Position numbers and translations under genes: made by a program. From Lathyrus oleraceus (Eukaryota; Streptophyta; Magnoliopsida; Fabales; Fabaceae): a DNA stretch of 64,000 bases. The notes under the pieces are model-generated. The model did not search any database and was not told the DNA's origin. It was given only the letters and a program-made list of their open reading frames with translations. Within the stretch, counting starts at the first letter, position 1. Every line of letters begins with the position of its first letter. Positions 35,750 through 47,085 of this stretch are shown piece after piece. The stretch is from NCBI RefSeq assembly GCF_024323335.1, contig NC_066585.1:530738582-530802581 (forward strand), written 5' to 3'.

Positions 35750-37534
35750 GGTAATCTACACAAGGATTAATGAAAATATAAGTATCATTGTCATATTTAA
35801 TTAGGCCTTTAATTAAATATTCTCCCACTATTTTATTCAAAACAAATGACCCTCATCATTTGATTCGGAAAATCCCGTTGGAAGATTTTCTAGTGGGTCG
35901 AGATCCATATTTCACTTCGTTCTAAGTCCGCGTAGGCGGATTACAAAAAACTAGGTTATTTAGGTAGGAACTCCTTCCAATTGTATCTGATACAACTCTC
36001 GAAAATTTCAGTTGGGTGAATAACTCCTTATTCCAATCCATCGTATGGATCATTCCCAACTCTTGCTTCTAAACATATATATAATCTTATTATAATTTGT
36101 TTAGTTAAGTTTGACCCATTGTCTTAACAGTTGGATATTACAATTATCCCATCGCACCTTACTAATATAGAACATGCCCCTCACGTAGGCGAAACCTACA
36201 TTATCCGATACTAGTCTTGATGAGTGTTAAAACTTGGAAAGCATAAACTTAATATTTAATTTGAGGGAATTGCAATTATTCTGATCTTACCGGCTTATTT
36301 ATCATATAAATCGCCTCTCACATGCATCAACATACATTCACATGCATCAACATACATACATACATACATACATAATGAAATGGTTATGGCCCCTAGCGTA
36401 ATTGTTCTCCCAAGCCAATGAGAGAACCTAAGCTAACCTACAACGATCAAGCTTCTCCAAGCAAGATCTCCAAGGTTGTCCTCCTTTGGCACTGACTTCT
36501 TTGCTTTCTTCATATCATTACATTACAAAAAGAAACTCGTTTTACATACGAGGGAGTGAGATGAGAAAAGAAGTTACATTTGGGAGATAAAGAGAGAGGC
36601 ACGACACACAGGTCGTATTTTAAAACCCAAAGCAGAATAAAGGAAAACTAAGGCCATAACCGATCACCACAAGACAATAATAAACACTTTATTATTATTA
36701 TTATTAATTCCTTTAATTAATTAAAACCAAATTAAATTTCGACGACAGATCACACTACGCAAAGCCGAAATTTTAATGAACAATTCATTTAAAATCAACG
36801 TCGTTTTTCGCATCAACACTTGATACTTTTAAAGCACTGAGTTAGCCGAACGAGTGATTTTTGCCTTGCGTTAACCGGTTAACCATGTGCGTTAACCGGT
36901 TAACACTGTTTGAAAAACTGTTAGAAAATTCTTTTCTGCCTTGCGTTAACCGGTTAACCAAATGCGTTAACCGGTTAACACTGTTCGAAAATCTCTTGGA
37001 AAACTGTTTTTCGCCTTGCGTTAACCGATTAACCAAAAGCGTTAACCGGTTAACACTGTTTAAAAATCTCAAAATGTTATTTCGTATTGTGTTAACCGGT
37101 TAACCATATGCGTTAACCGGTTAACACTATTCCAAAAAGTGTTCAGAAAGCACAACTCTTGTGCAGTCATAACCCCAATCGCATAACTCTCTAACAACAC
37201 AACCCTTGTGCCGTCACTAACCCTGATGCACCAATTTCAGACTGTCAAACACATCTCGATTGTTAATTCAGTATGATTGATCAATACGTCATTGCTTCAC
37301 CATACTAATGTCGGATCAAGAAGAAAATGACCATTGATCGCTCAAAGGAAAATAACCATTGAGTGTTTGAATGAACGAAACGAGAACACTATATCATATA
37401 TAATGTATTTTGCATCAGGATTACATATATCATATATATAACTTGATCGATCTCAATTTAATCTTTGATTCATTCTGTCTTTAATCATATTAATACAGAA
37501 CAAAAACAGATATCTGATTCATGGTTTCGTAAGT
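35750..37534 (-). other. Leader of E2 between PBS and gag
   Basis: About 1.8 kb of non-coding leader. It contains a CATA microsatellite (36351-36373), the palindromic array at 36866-37129, and sequence collinear with the E1 leader on both sides of that array. In retroelements this region usually holds packaging and dimerisation signals. Confidence 0.7.
36866..37129. repeat. Array of paired GTTAACCGGTTAAC palindromes in the E2 leader
   Basis: Eight copies of the 14-bp palindrome GTTAACCGGTTAAC occur at 36870, 36891, 36945, 36966, 37020 (one base changed, CGATT), 37041, 37091 and 37112. They come in pairs spaced 21 bp, so each pair can fold into a 14-bp stem with a 7-nt loop (CATGTGC, CAAATGC, CAAAAGC, CATATGC). 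Units repeat every 75, 75 and 71 bp. Stems are conserved while loops and spacers vary. Confidence 0.95.
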
Positions 37535-37548
37535 GGCTCTGATACCAC
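37535..37548 (-). other. Primer binding site of E2
   Basis: On minus GTGGTATCAGAGCC directly after the 5' LTR, matching the initiator-Met tRNA 3' end used by many plant copia elements. Confidence 0.85.
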
Positions 37549-38917
37549 TGAAGGAGAATTGCCATCCAAGGCACAGCGGAATTTAAAAATTTCTCCATTT
37601 AGTGATCCTTACGTATGGGCATGATCAGTGATAGAATCGTTACCTCTTGTGGCGATTCAAACCTTTGGTGCAGATCTCTTGTAACGATCAAAACGTTGGA
37701 TACAAATCCACGGAGCGATCACGAACGTTGAACGATGACAATGTCTCTACTCAGTCCACACGAACGGGTTCCTTCAATCTCAGTGCTAGCTGGTACGAAT
37801 GAAGGCTTTGAGTGAGAGAGAGAGGGAAACGAAATCCCAAGTATTCACTTGAATCTCAGTCTGAGTGGAGTGACAATGCTTTTACCCAAGGGGTTCTATT
37901 TATAGAACCACTTGTGTGGGCTTCAAGCTAAAAAGCACACTTAAGTGTATTTTGGTCCATATCTCATAATATGCCAAAATCACTTAAGTATTTGGTACCT
38001 TACCATATTTCGTATTCCACTTAAGTGCACCATACCTTACGATGTTCCTTAGTTACTCTATCTCTCATCAATCCGTCCTTTGTGTGTGACCCTGTAGGTT
38101 TTCGCGACGTTGGCAATTATATTAAATCACGCATTTAACATAATAAACAGTGAGCGGTATCTAGCAACACATCACTGCTACCCAAGACACGAAAATGTCA
38201 TGTGATCTGACAAAACCTCCTGTGATAATAATTATGTGTATAATTACCCTTTTTCCCTTATGTCTATATTGAACACAAGGTATAGACCGTGTCATCCTTG
38301 TCCAGTTCAATATTGGGCCCATAGACATTTATCCTGTTACGCAGGATGGGAAAATTCCATCTAGGACACTCATGTCCCTCAGCATGTTTCGTGGAGTACC
38401 CATCAACTATCTTTATGGTTATCTAGTTACGGACAACGTTGGATCAGCAACAAAGCACTCGACTCTACATCTAGGGTCCATAGTGGTTTCAGGTCGAAGA
38501 GTGGTATACACTATTATCACCATGAGAATAACTTATGACACTTTGCATAACTTTCTATATAGTATTCTCATAGCGGGTCAATCCGGTATAAATATTACTC
38601 TTAAAATTCATACCTATGTTTAAGACTTGATAACTCTTTATCCATGATCCATGAGATGTGATCATCAGTCTACAAACATAATAGTCTCAATGCTTTAATG
38701 TTATCCCACTTCACAATAAAGCTCGACTACGGATACTTTAAGAATAGTGTCCTTATGTTTAATGTGGTTTCATGATCAAGTCACACTTGATGCATTAAAC
38801 GGACTATCTATTCTAGGGACTTTATTAAACAACCGTAATAAAGAAAAAGCCTTTTATTATTAATAAATAATACGATACAAGTACCAAAAGTATTGGCCTC
38901 TAGGGCTTACACCAATA
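37549..38917 (-). repeat. 5' LTR of E2
   Basis: In + orientation it runs from TGAAGGAGAATTG to CTTACACCAATA (terminal C changed to T). TATA box on minus at 37896-37905. It should drive the minus-strand transcript that contains the palindromic array. Confidence 0.9.
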
Positions 38918-38922
38918 GTAAA

Positions 38923-39965
38923 GTCAATACATAAGTTCCTACGGCTAAAGCAACAATCTTTGCTCCATTGCCAACTCGTAGGTCAACTTCACCTTTTGCC
39001 AAATCTCTACTCCTTTTTAGCCCCTGCACATTTGTACAAATGTGAGAACCGCATCCAGTATCTAATACCCATGATGCAGAAGTAGATAAATTAATTTCAA
39101 TAACAAAAATACCTGAAGTTGAAGTTTCTACTCCATTCTTCTTATCTTCCAGGTACTTTGGGCAGTTTCTCTTCTAGTGTCCGGTCTTACTGCAATGGAA
39201 GCAGATGCCTTCCTTTGTTATGCCTCCACTAGGCTTCAAAGAAGCAACAGTGGGTTTGGGTTTGACAACTTCCTTACCTTTCCCTTTATCACTCTGCTTG
39301 GTGGGTCTTTTGTTCTGTCTCTTTCCATTTCCGATCATCAGAATGGACTTCCCTTTTGACTTCAGATTCTGCTCAGCAGTTCTTAACATGGCTAGTAGTT
39401 CAGGAAGAGATTTGTCCATATCATTCATATTGAAATTTAGGAAAAATTGACTGAATCTATCTGGCAACGATTGCAAGATCAAATCAGTCGCAAGTTCCTT
39501 TCTGAGGGGAAAACCCAACCTCTCAAGGTTTTCCACATACCCAATCATCTTGAGCACACGGGGACCTACAGGGGCTCCCTCAGCTAACTTGCCTTGAAAA
39601 AGGGCTTTTGAAACTTCAAACCTTTCATGCCTTGCTTGCTCTTGATAGAGCATCTTCAGGTGTTCGATCATATCGAACGCTGCCATGTTCTCATGTTGCT
39701 TTTGCAACTCTGAGTTCATGGTAGCTAGCATGAGACAAGCAGTTTCATTGGCATCATCGACATGCTTCTTATAAGCATCTCTTTCTGCCTTAGGTGCAGA
39801 ACTAGGAGGTTCCTCTTCAGGAACAGGTTTCTCCAAGACATACAACTTTCTATCATGTTTGAGGATAATCCTCAGATTTCGGTGCCAATCCAGAAAATTT
39901 GTCCCAGACAATTTTTCCTTGTCAAGGATTGATCGCAAAATGTTGTTAGAGGTGTTTGTTGTCAT
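38923..39965 (-). pseudogene. E1 gag and protease start
   Basis: Complete copia gag from ATG at 39963-39965: MTTNTSNNILRSILDKEKL, then a capsid of about 190 residues (HENMAAFDMIEHLKMLYQEQ, FEVSKALFQGKLAEG, GYVENLERLGFPL, LATDLILQSLPDRF) and the zinc knuckle CFHCSKTGH, where the expected Trp is a TAG stop at 39174-39176. Beyond it the protease WVLDTGCGSH continues until E2 interrupts it at 38922. This intact capsid is the reference for the E2 deletion. Confidence 0.85.
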
Positions 39966-41630
39966 GGTAATCTACATGAAATTAATGAAAATATAAGTAT
40001 CAATAACATATTTAATTAGGCCTTTAATTAAATATGCTCCCACTATTTTTTCTCAAAACAAATGACCCTCATCATTTGATTCGGAAAATCCCGTTGGAAG
40101 ATTTTCTAGTGGGTCGAGATCCACATTTCACTTTGTTTTAAGTCCGCGTAGGAGGATTACACAAAACTAGGTTATTTAGGTAGGAACTCCTTCCAATTGT
40201 ATCTAATACAACTCTCGAATATTTTAGTTGGGTGAATAACTCCTTACTCCATCACATGGATCATTTCCAACTCTTGCTTCTAAACACATAATCTTATTAT
40301 AATTTGTTTAGTTAAGTTTGACCCATTGTTTTAGCAATTGGATATTATAATTATCCCATCGCACCTTACTAATATAGAACATGCACCTTGCATAGGCGAA
40401 ACCTACATTATCCGATACTAGTCTTGATGAGTGCTAAAACTTGGAAAGCATAAACTTAATATTTAATTTGAGGGAATTTGCCATTATTCTAATGTCACCG
40501 GCTTATTTATCACATAAATCGTCTCTCACATGCATCAACATACATTCACATGCATCAACATACATACATAATGAAACAGTTATGGCCCCTAGCGCAATTG
40601 TTCTCCCAAGCCAATGAGAGAACCTAAGCTAACCTAATAACGATCTAAGCTTCTCCAAGCAAGATCTTCAAGGTTGTCCTCCTTTGATATTGAATTCTTC
40701 TCTTTCTTCATAACACTATATTACATAAAAGAAACTCGTTTTACATACGAGGGAGTGAGATGAGAAAAAAAGTTACATTATGAGATTAAAAGAGAGGCAC
40801 GACACGCAGGTCGTATTTTAAAAACCCAAAACAAAATAAAGGAAAACTAAGGCCATAACCGATCACCACAAGACAATAATAATAAACACATTATTATTAT
40901 TAATTTTAATTCTTTCAATTAATTAAAACCAAATTAAAGACCGATCACACTATGCAGAGTTAGCCGGGGTCCGCTGCCCGGTCACAAAACAGAAAAACAG
41001 AGAAACAGACTTTGTGAATGTGACGACCGTCACAAAGCATGTCACGACCGTCACGTCCAGCTTGTCACGACCGTCACAGACGCATGACGAACGTCACACG
41101 ACCAAAATCAGCGCTTTGAAACAGTCAACAGACGTGATCCAACAAGCCCTCAATTCATAACTCTTTGACAACACAACCTTTGTGCCGTCACTAGTCCTAA
41201 TGCACCAATTTCAGACCGTCAAACACACATCGATTGTTGATTCAGTATGATTGATCAACAAGTCATTGCTTCACCATACTAATGTCGGATCAAGAAGCAA
41301 ACGACCATTGATCGCTCAAAGGAAAATAACCATTAAGTGTTTGAATGAACGGAACAGAAATAGTATATCATATATACCGTATTTTGCATTAGGATTACTT
41401 ATATCATATATATATAACTTGATCAATCTCAATTGCGTAACCTATGGACGATCGATGTATCGCTGCTTCACCATACTAATGTCAGATTCTGAAGCATAGT
41501 CAACATCAATCATCCAAATCGTGCACACATAATGGCAAATTTAATTACTCGTTTACTCTTTGATTCATTCTGTCTTTTAATCATATTAATACAGAAAATA
41601 AACAGCTATCAGATGCATGGTTTGGTAAGT
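39966..41630 (-). other. Leader of E1 between PBS and gag
   Basis: About 1.7 kb without coding sequence and collinear with the E2 leader, apart from the array region, where E1 has a different short repeat (41018-41100). One stretch (about 41420-41550) repeats text about a second CACCATACTAATGTC phrase, suggesting a small duplication. Confidence 0.65.
41018..41100. repeat. TGACG/CGTCA array in the E1 leader
   Basis: Four 14-base units with a 20-23 bp period: GTGACGACCGTCAC (41020), GTCACGACCGTCAC (41041 and 41064) and ATGACGAACGTCAC (41084). Units 1 and 4 are inverted repeats around a 2-base centre. The position corresponds to the GTTAACCGGTTAAC array of E2, but the sequence is unrelated. TGACG is the core of as-1 sites bound by TGA-type bZIP factors. 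Confidence 0.85.
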
Positions 41631-41644
41631 GGCTCTGATACCAC
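41631..41644 (-). other. Primer binding site of E1
   Basis: GTGGTATCAGAGCC on minus, identical to that of E2. Confidence 0.85.
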
Positions 41645-42992
41645 TGAAAGAGAATAGCGATCCAAAATGCAGCGGAATTTAAAATTTTCTCCTTTAGTGA
41701 TCCTTACGAATGGGCATGATCAGTGATAGAATCGTTACCTCTTGTGACGATTGAAACCTTTGATGCAAATCTACGGAGAGATCACGAATGTTGAACAATG
41801 ACAACGCATCTACTCAGTCCACACGAATGGATTCCTTCAATCTCAGTGCTAGCTGCTACGAATGAATGCTTTGAGTGAGAGAGAGAGAAACGAAATTGAA
41901 AAAACTACACAAACGCTTCTGCATAAGGGTTCTATTCATAGACCCTCTTATGTGGGCTATAAGCTAAAAAGCCCACTTAAGTGTATGTGGCATATATCTT
42001 ATAATATGCCAAAATCACTTAAGCGCGTGGTACCTTACCATATTTCATATTCTACTTAAGTACACCGTATCTTACGATGTTCTACAATTCACTTAAGTGC
42101 ACCGTACCTTACGGTGTTCCTTAGTTGCTCTATCTCTCATCAATCCGCCCTTTTGTGTGTGGCCCTGTAGGTTTTCACGGCATTGACAATTATATAAAAT
42201 ATCGTATTTAACATAATAAACAGTGAGCGGTATCTAGCAACACATCACTGCTACCCAAGACACGAAAATGTCATGTGATCTGACAAATCCTTTTTGTGAT
42301 AATACTTATGTGTATAATTACCCTTTTGCCCTTATGTCTATATTGAACACAAGACATAGACCGTGTCATCCTTTTCCAGTTCAATATTGGGCCCATAGAC
42401 ATTTATCCTGTTACGCAGAATGGGCAAATTCCATCTAGGTCACTCATGTCCCTTAGCATGCTTCGTAAAGTACCCATCAACTGTCTTTATGGTCATCCAG
42501 TTACGAACAATGTTTGATCAGCAATAAGGCACTCGACTCTACATCTAGGGTCCATAGTGGTTTCAGGTCGAAGGGTGGTATACACCATTATCACCATGAG
42601 AATAACTTATGACACTTTGCATAACATTCTATATAGTATTCTCATAGCGGGTCAATCCAGTATAAATATTACTCTTAATATTCATACCTATGTTTAAGAC
42701 TTGTTAACTCCTTATCCGTGATCCATGAGATGTGATCATCGGTCTATATACATAATAGTCTTAATGCTTTAATGTTATCCCACTTCACAATAAAGCTCGA
42801 CGACAGATATTTTTAAGAATAATGTCCTTATGTTTAATGTGATCTCACGATTAAGTCACACTTGATACATTAAATGGACTAGCTATTCTATGGACTTTAT
42901 TAAACAAAGATAATAAAGAAAAAGCCTTTTATTATTAATAAATAATTTGATACAAGTATCAAAAGTATTGGCCTCTAGGGCTTACACCAACA
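41645..42992 (-). repeat. 5' LTR of E1
   Basis: In + orientation it runs from TGAAAGAGAATAG to CTTACACCAACA. The TATA position carries CTATTCATAG in + (41932-41941), a degraded version of the CTATTTATAG seen in the other copies. Confidence 0.85.
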
Positions 42993-44157
42993 ACGCCCAG
43001 AAGAATCAGTGGAATATTCCATTACAAATAGCACAAGTTCCATCTGGGGTATACGCCGCTAACGTTTCCGAATTGACAATAGTCCCTGGAGCATAATGTT
43101 TAAGAGCCACCAAGTATTTTGGAAGTTATTTGTAGGACTCCTCCCAATTGCCAAACACTTTTTCAACTGCCTTAGTCCTAGCTATCCAAGCCTTCCTATA
43201 TGATGGAGTATAGTTGTATTGTGTTACAATAGGCGAGTTTATTGTACTCACCTTTAATAACGGATTGTGGCTAAACAAACAAAATTTAATCGCGTATTAA
43301 CTGAGAGCTGAGTTTCCGATGATCTTGCATTGGGTTCGTGGTTAAGCATCTGTGAACTAGACCCATAGAACTAATCTCCCAAGAATCAATCCTCTTCCGT
43401 TAAGATGCTGACAGCCGGAATAAGCAGAGCTCATTTTGAAAATAAATCTTATACCCCGTTGCATTAGTTTGATCAACCCTATAATCAACTGATAATTCCA
43501 TATGATACTTTTTAATGGCTCTGATACAGTCTTCTTTTGTGCGAAATTTGTCTCCTTCTTTCAATGATCCTTGAATTTTCACATAAGGATTGTAAAATAT
43601 ATCTGACGAAGGTTCATTTGCACCCAAATTCAAGCTTGTCATGTGTTGAGGTAGAAAATATACATGACTAGCTAGTAATAGCTCTTCTTCTTCATCATCA
43701 TTCACCATTGAATCAACCAATAACTCGACTTCTTCTTCTTCCTCGTGAACAACATCGACTTCAGCTTGTTCGTCGTCACCAGTTTCGCAAAACACTCGTG
43801 ACAGATAAAAAACTGGGACACTTGATTTTATTATGTTAATATATATAACTCTATATCATTGAACACAAATTGTTCATGACTGAGAAACATATGGCGAACA
43901 TCGTCATTATCTCGAATCTTCAACTAATAAAACTTTACTTGGTTGTTTGCAAAGAACACTAGATTTTTGTAGATGATTTGTCCCACCTGACTACACTTCA
44001 ATTTCTTTTTTATTCTTTGTTTCAAATGTGAACAATTTGATCGTCTATTTATTATAAACCGAGTTACTTTTGTGTTGCAAAAATAAAAACCGAATAAGTG
44101 ACACTCAAATATTTCACCATTGGTATGGGCATTGATCATGTAATGTGGTGAATGCAT
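42993..44157 (-). pseudogene. MULE transposase, N-terminal part
   Basis: Reading leftward from ATG at 44155-44157: a small module (MHSPHYMINAHTNGEIFECH ... INRRSNCSHLKQRIKKKL), then after a shift RDNDDVRHMFLSHEQF (about 43890), an acidic linker (CETGDDEQAEVDVVHEEEEE, 43790) and the MuDR N-terminal domain LKEGDKFRTKEDCIRAIKKY (about 43555). Further left come SYRKAWIARTKAVEKVFGNW and ALKHYAPGTIV (about 43200-43090), typical of the segment before the catalytic core. It ends at the E1 insertion. Stops and shifts are frequent. Confidence 0.8.
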
Positions 44158-44734
44158 TGATCACATATTAGCATGCAGTTAGATAGGGTAGATGGTGAAG
44201 GCAAGTGTACTGATCATATATCAACTTTTTTAAGAATCTGCGTGATTCCATGCAGAGACAAGACAAGGCAAGCGCCCTTACCTATGGCACCTGCAATATT
44301 CTTCTGCCCTAATAAACTAAGGCATGCGCCTGTATGATTCTCTGCAAATATGCTTCTGCCCTAACAAAACAAGGCATGTGCCCTTATTAATGGCACGTGA
44401 TCACATGCATAAAGCAACGCATGCACCCTCTTCAATGGCGCCTACTCACATGCATGCTTAAATAAAAGGCATGTGCCCTTACCAATGATGCATCCTCACA
44501 TGCATGCAAAAATAAAAGGCATGCTCCCTTACCAATGGCGCTTACACTTATACATCACATGTTGCAACTTATCAACTTATATCATCTATAAATACTGCAA
44601 CATTTAACCTATCTCTTTGCAACACTCAACAACTCTGCAACACACATCCTCTCTGCAATGCTCAACCTCTCTTCAACACCCAACCTCTCTGTCACACTCA
44701 ACCTCTCTTCAACACTCAACCTCTCTGCAAAAAT
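44158..44734. promoter_or_regulatory. Shared upstream region between MULE and PMD genes, with tandem CATGCATG repeats
   Basis: The divergent starts at 44157 (minus) and 44735 (plus) share 577 bp. 44230-44560 is a degenerate tandem repeat of about 50-60 bp with the theme AAGGCATGYGCCCTTACCAATGGCGC plus CACATGCATGC. A TATA box for the + gene (CTATAAATAC) is near 44587, followed by a leader made of repeated AACACTCAACCTCTCTGC. Confidence 0.6.
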
Positions 44735-46821
44735 ATGTCTCTATTGATTATGGGTGATGAACATCAAGGAAAAATCGATAATATTGTGACATTTGTATGT
44801 TATTACTTAATCTATATTATTTATCACTTATTCTTATTCTTATTCTTATTTCATAACAAAATGTCTCTATTTTTTTATTACTTCTTCTTACTTATGTTTC
44901 TTAGGACCCAAATAGATTTTGATGTCTTGTACATGAATATGTACCACACGATCCTTTGATAGAACCATATATTCGAGGATGCGGTTTTGATAATCTACTC
45001 AACATAGTCGCATACTCAGTTGACTACAAATTTATTCTTGCTTTGTTAGAGAGATGGAGACCCGAGACCCACACATTTCACCTTTCTTTCGGTGAGTGTA
45101 CTGCCACACTTGAGGACGTCTACATGTTGTTAGGTCTACATATCGATGGTAAGACCGTAAATGGTAGAGTTAACCAAGATAACTCTATATGCGATGAATT
45201 TTTGGGTGCCCCTTTGTGTGAAGACACAACTACGGGAAAGACTTATGGTCAACCTAGGGGTCAAGGTATTAATTTAAATTGTCTTAAACAATATTATTCA
45301 AGTATAACATTAAACAAAGAATCTACGGAGTATAATAATATAATTAAAGCTCAGTGTTATATTATGATTCTATTTGTAATTTTTTATTTCCTGAAAGTAT
45401 TGGTAATACGTCAAATATTATGTATTTGCCATTGTTACGAAACATAAATAAGGTAATCACATATAGTTGGGGTTCAACTGTTTTATCCTATCTATATAGT
45501 TCGTTGTGTAAAAATGTTGAAAAAAATACTTGTATGTTTTATTATTGCGCCTATTTGCTACAGGCACGGGGTTAGTCAAGACTGTTGTCACTCGCTCTAG
45601 TAAATGAGAAGCCGTTCATATTCCCCTATGCAACAAAGTAAGTTTAAAATTTTACCTTCTAATTTATTAGACTTTATACTACAACTAACTATAATTAATA
45701 TATTTTCAATCTTTTCGATCTAGGTGGTCAGTTAAAGGGATGAACTACAACAGGTGTCCCAAACACACTGTAGTAGTCTATCACAATCTTTTAAACCACA
45801 TCGGACCAGGCGATATAATACTACTACGTAACTCTACATTTGATTTTAAAAAAATGATCCAATTACATATCTTCTAATCATGTCATATTTTTGTACAATT
45901 TATCTAGAGGCCATATCTGGGTCTTGATCATCAGGTTAACCATGATGATGCTGCAGTTTGAACAACAAAAACACCAATTATCCGGTTCACTACTGTGGAG
46001 ATGCACCAGAGTGGCCGTGTAAAATTGCATTTCGGCATGCAACAATAAATTCCAGAACCTCCGACGTGTTTGGGAGATTGGCATCAACAAAGAGTCAATG
46101 GCCAATGGGATTATTCCGATTGGAGAGACTTCGCAAAAGAGATGTGTCGTTATTGGAGGAATCAACGACAACACATATTAAACAAACCAGTCATACATGG
46201 TGTTAGACCAACTCAACATTATATGGCATGGTTTAGGTTAGTTACAGCGCCACCGTTTGTGTCTGAGCCAAGGTATTTGATTGATCCATGGCAACGAGCT
46301 TCGTCATCAAACGCCCAACAACAAATCCCCTCCCAAGAACAATGTCAACCCACCCAAACCCAACGAGCAACCTCACACCATCACCCTACCATATACACCC
46401 AACCACCAACCACTTAACCTCGCAACCAATTCATGTCACACACCCAAACTGAAAACCAGGAATCAAACCCTAACCACCAACAACCATACGCAACCACCAC
46501 AATAGTATATAGCCCATATGATTCATACGATTCATCATCATACCATCATAACCCCCCACCAATAAACACCCAAACATCCCATCGTGATAACACTCAACCA
46601 TCGTTTGACTTTAGTACACCACAAGAACCATCGTTTCGTTTCCAAAATAATTCAGTGTCCTAATTTGGGCAACCATACCGTCCATAATCCATCCAACTAC
46701 AACGACCCAACTACGATAACATGGGCACCAAACTCAATTACGGAAGTGCCGTTGGCGACACCCCCAAACTATTGGGGAGAAATGATAACAAATCTATCAA
46801 ATACCGCTGGACCTTCCACCA
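44735..46821 (+). pseudogene. Plant mobile domain (PMD) protein pseudogene
   Basis: PMD proteins are a plant family related to MAIL1/MAIN and often carried by transposons. Exon 1 (44735-44794) ends at GTATGT; exon 2 starts after TTAG at 44905. The domain is clear: LIEPYIRGCGFDNLLNIVAY, LLERWRPETHTFHLSFGECT, TLEDVYMLLGLHIDG, then YLPLLRNINKVITYSWGST and, after an intron (about 45638-45722), WSVKGMNYNRCPKHTVVVYH and IIRFTTVEMHQSGRV. A P/Q/N/T-rich tail follows (46260-46700). Defects: TGA at 44920-44922, a frameshift near 45365 and later stops. The 3' part is cut by a solo LTR. Confidence 0.75.
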
Positions 46822-47054
46822 TGAAGGAGAATAGCGATAAAAAACGCAACGGAAATTAAAATTTTCTCCTTTAGTGATCCTTACGAATGGGCATGATCAG
46901 TGATAGAATCTTTACCTCTTGTGGCGATTGAAATCTTTGATGCAAATCTAAGGAGTGATCTCGAACGTTGAATGGTGACAACGCCTCTACTCAGTCCACA
47001 CAAACGAATTCCTTCAATCTCAGTGCTAGCTGCTACAAATGAAGGCTTTGAGTG

Positions 47055-47085
<31 letters not shown>

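Larger units (their letters stand above)
31022..38917 (-). mobile_element. Ty1/copia element E2, nested in E1
   Basis: A 7896-bp element of the same family, flanked by the perfect 5-bp duplication GTAAA (31017-31021 and 38918-38922). Removing it rejoins the E1 protease-integrase region. It has two LTRs of 1371 and 1369 bp that look about 97-98 percent alike over the parts compared by eye, a matching PBS and a polypurine tract. It is younger than E1 by position. Its coding part has a 2-bp frameshift, one stop and two in-frame deletions, so it is probably not autonomous now. Confidence 0.9.
26743..42992 (-). mobile_element. Ty1/copia element E1, carrying nested element E2
   Basis: Two 1348-bp LTRs (26743-28090 and 41645-42992) enclose gag, protease, integrase, RT and RNase H in the copia order, read on minus. 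E2 (31022-38917) is inserted inside it. E1 lies in a MULE transposase: the frame reads TGGGCGT before it and ATCAACC after it, which gives a sensible protein. The target duplication expected (GGCGT) survives only as GT on the left side, so three bases seem to have been lost there. Gag and LTR style suggest the Angela/Tork side of Ty1/copia, but lineage is not certain. Confidence 0.85.

Noticed and set aside
28147..35804. Many plus-strand ORFs over the copia region
   Set aside because: They are antisense shadows of the minus-strand pol and gag frames and have no domains of their own.
36842..37129. CRISPR-like array, or a repeat protein encoded on either strand
   Set aside because: The repeats are palindrome pairs with only partly conserved spacers inside a retrotransposon leader in a plant genome. 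The open frames on both strands only translate the repeat (VNRLT).
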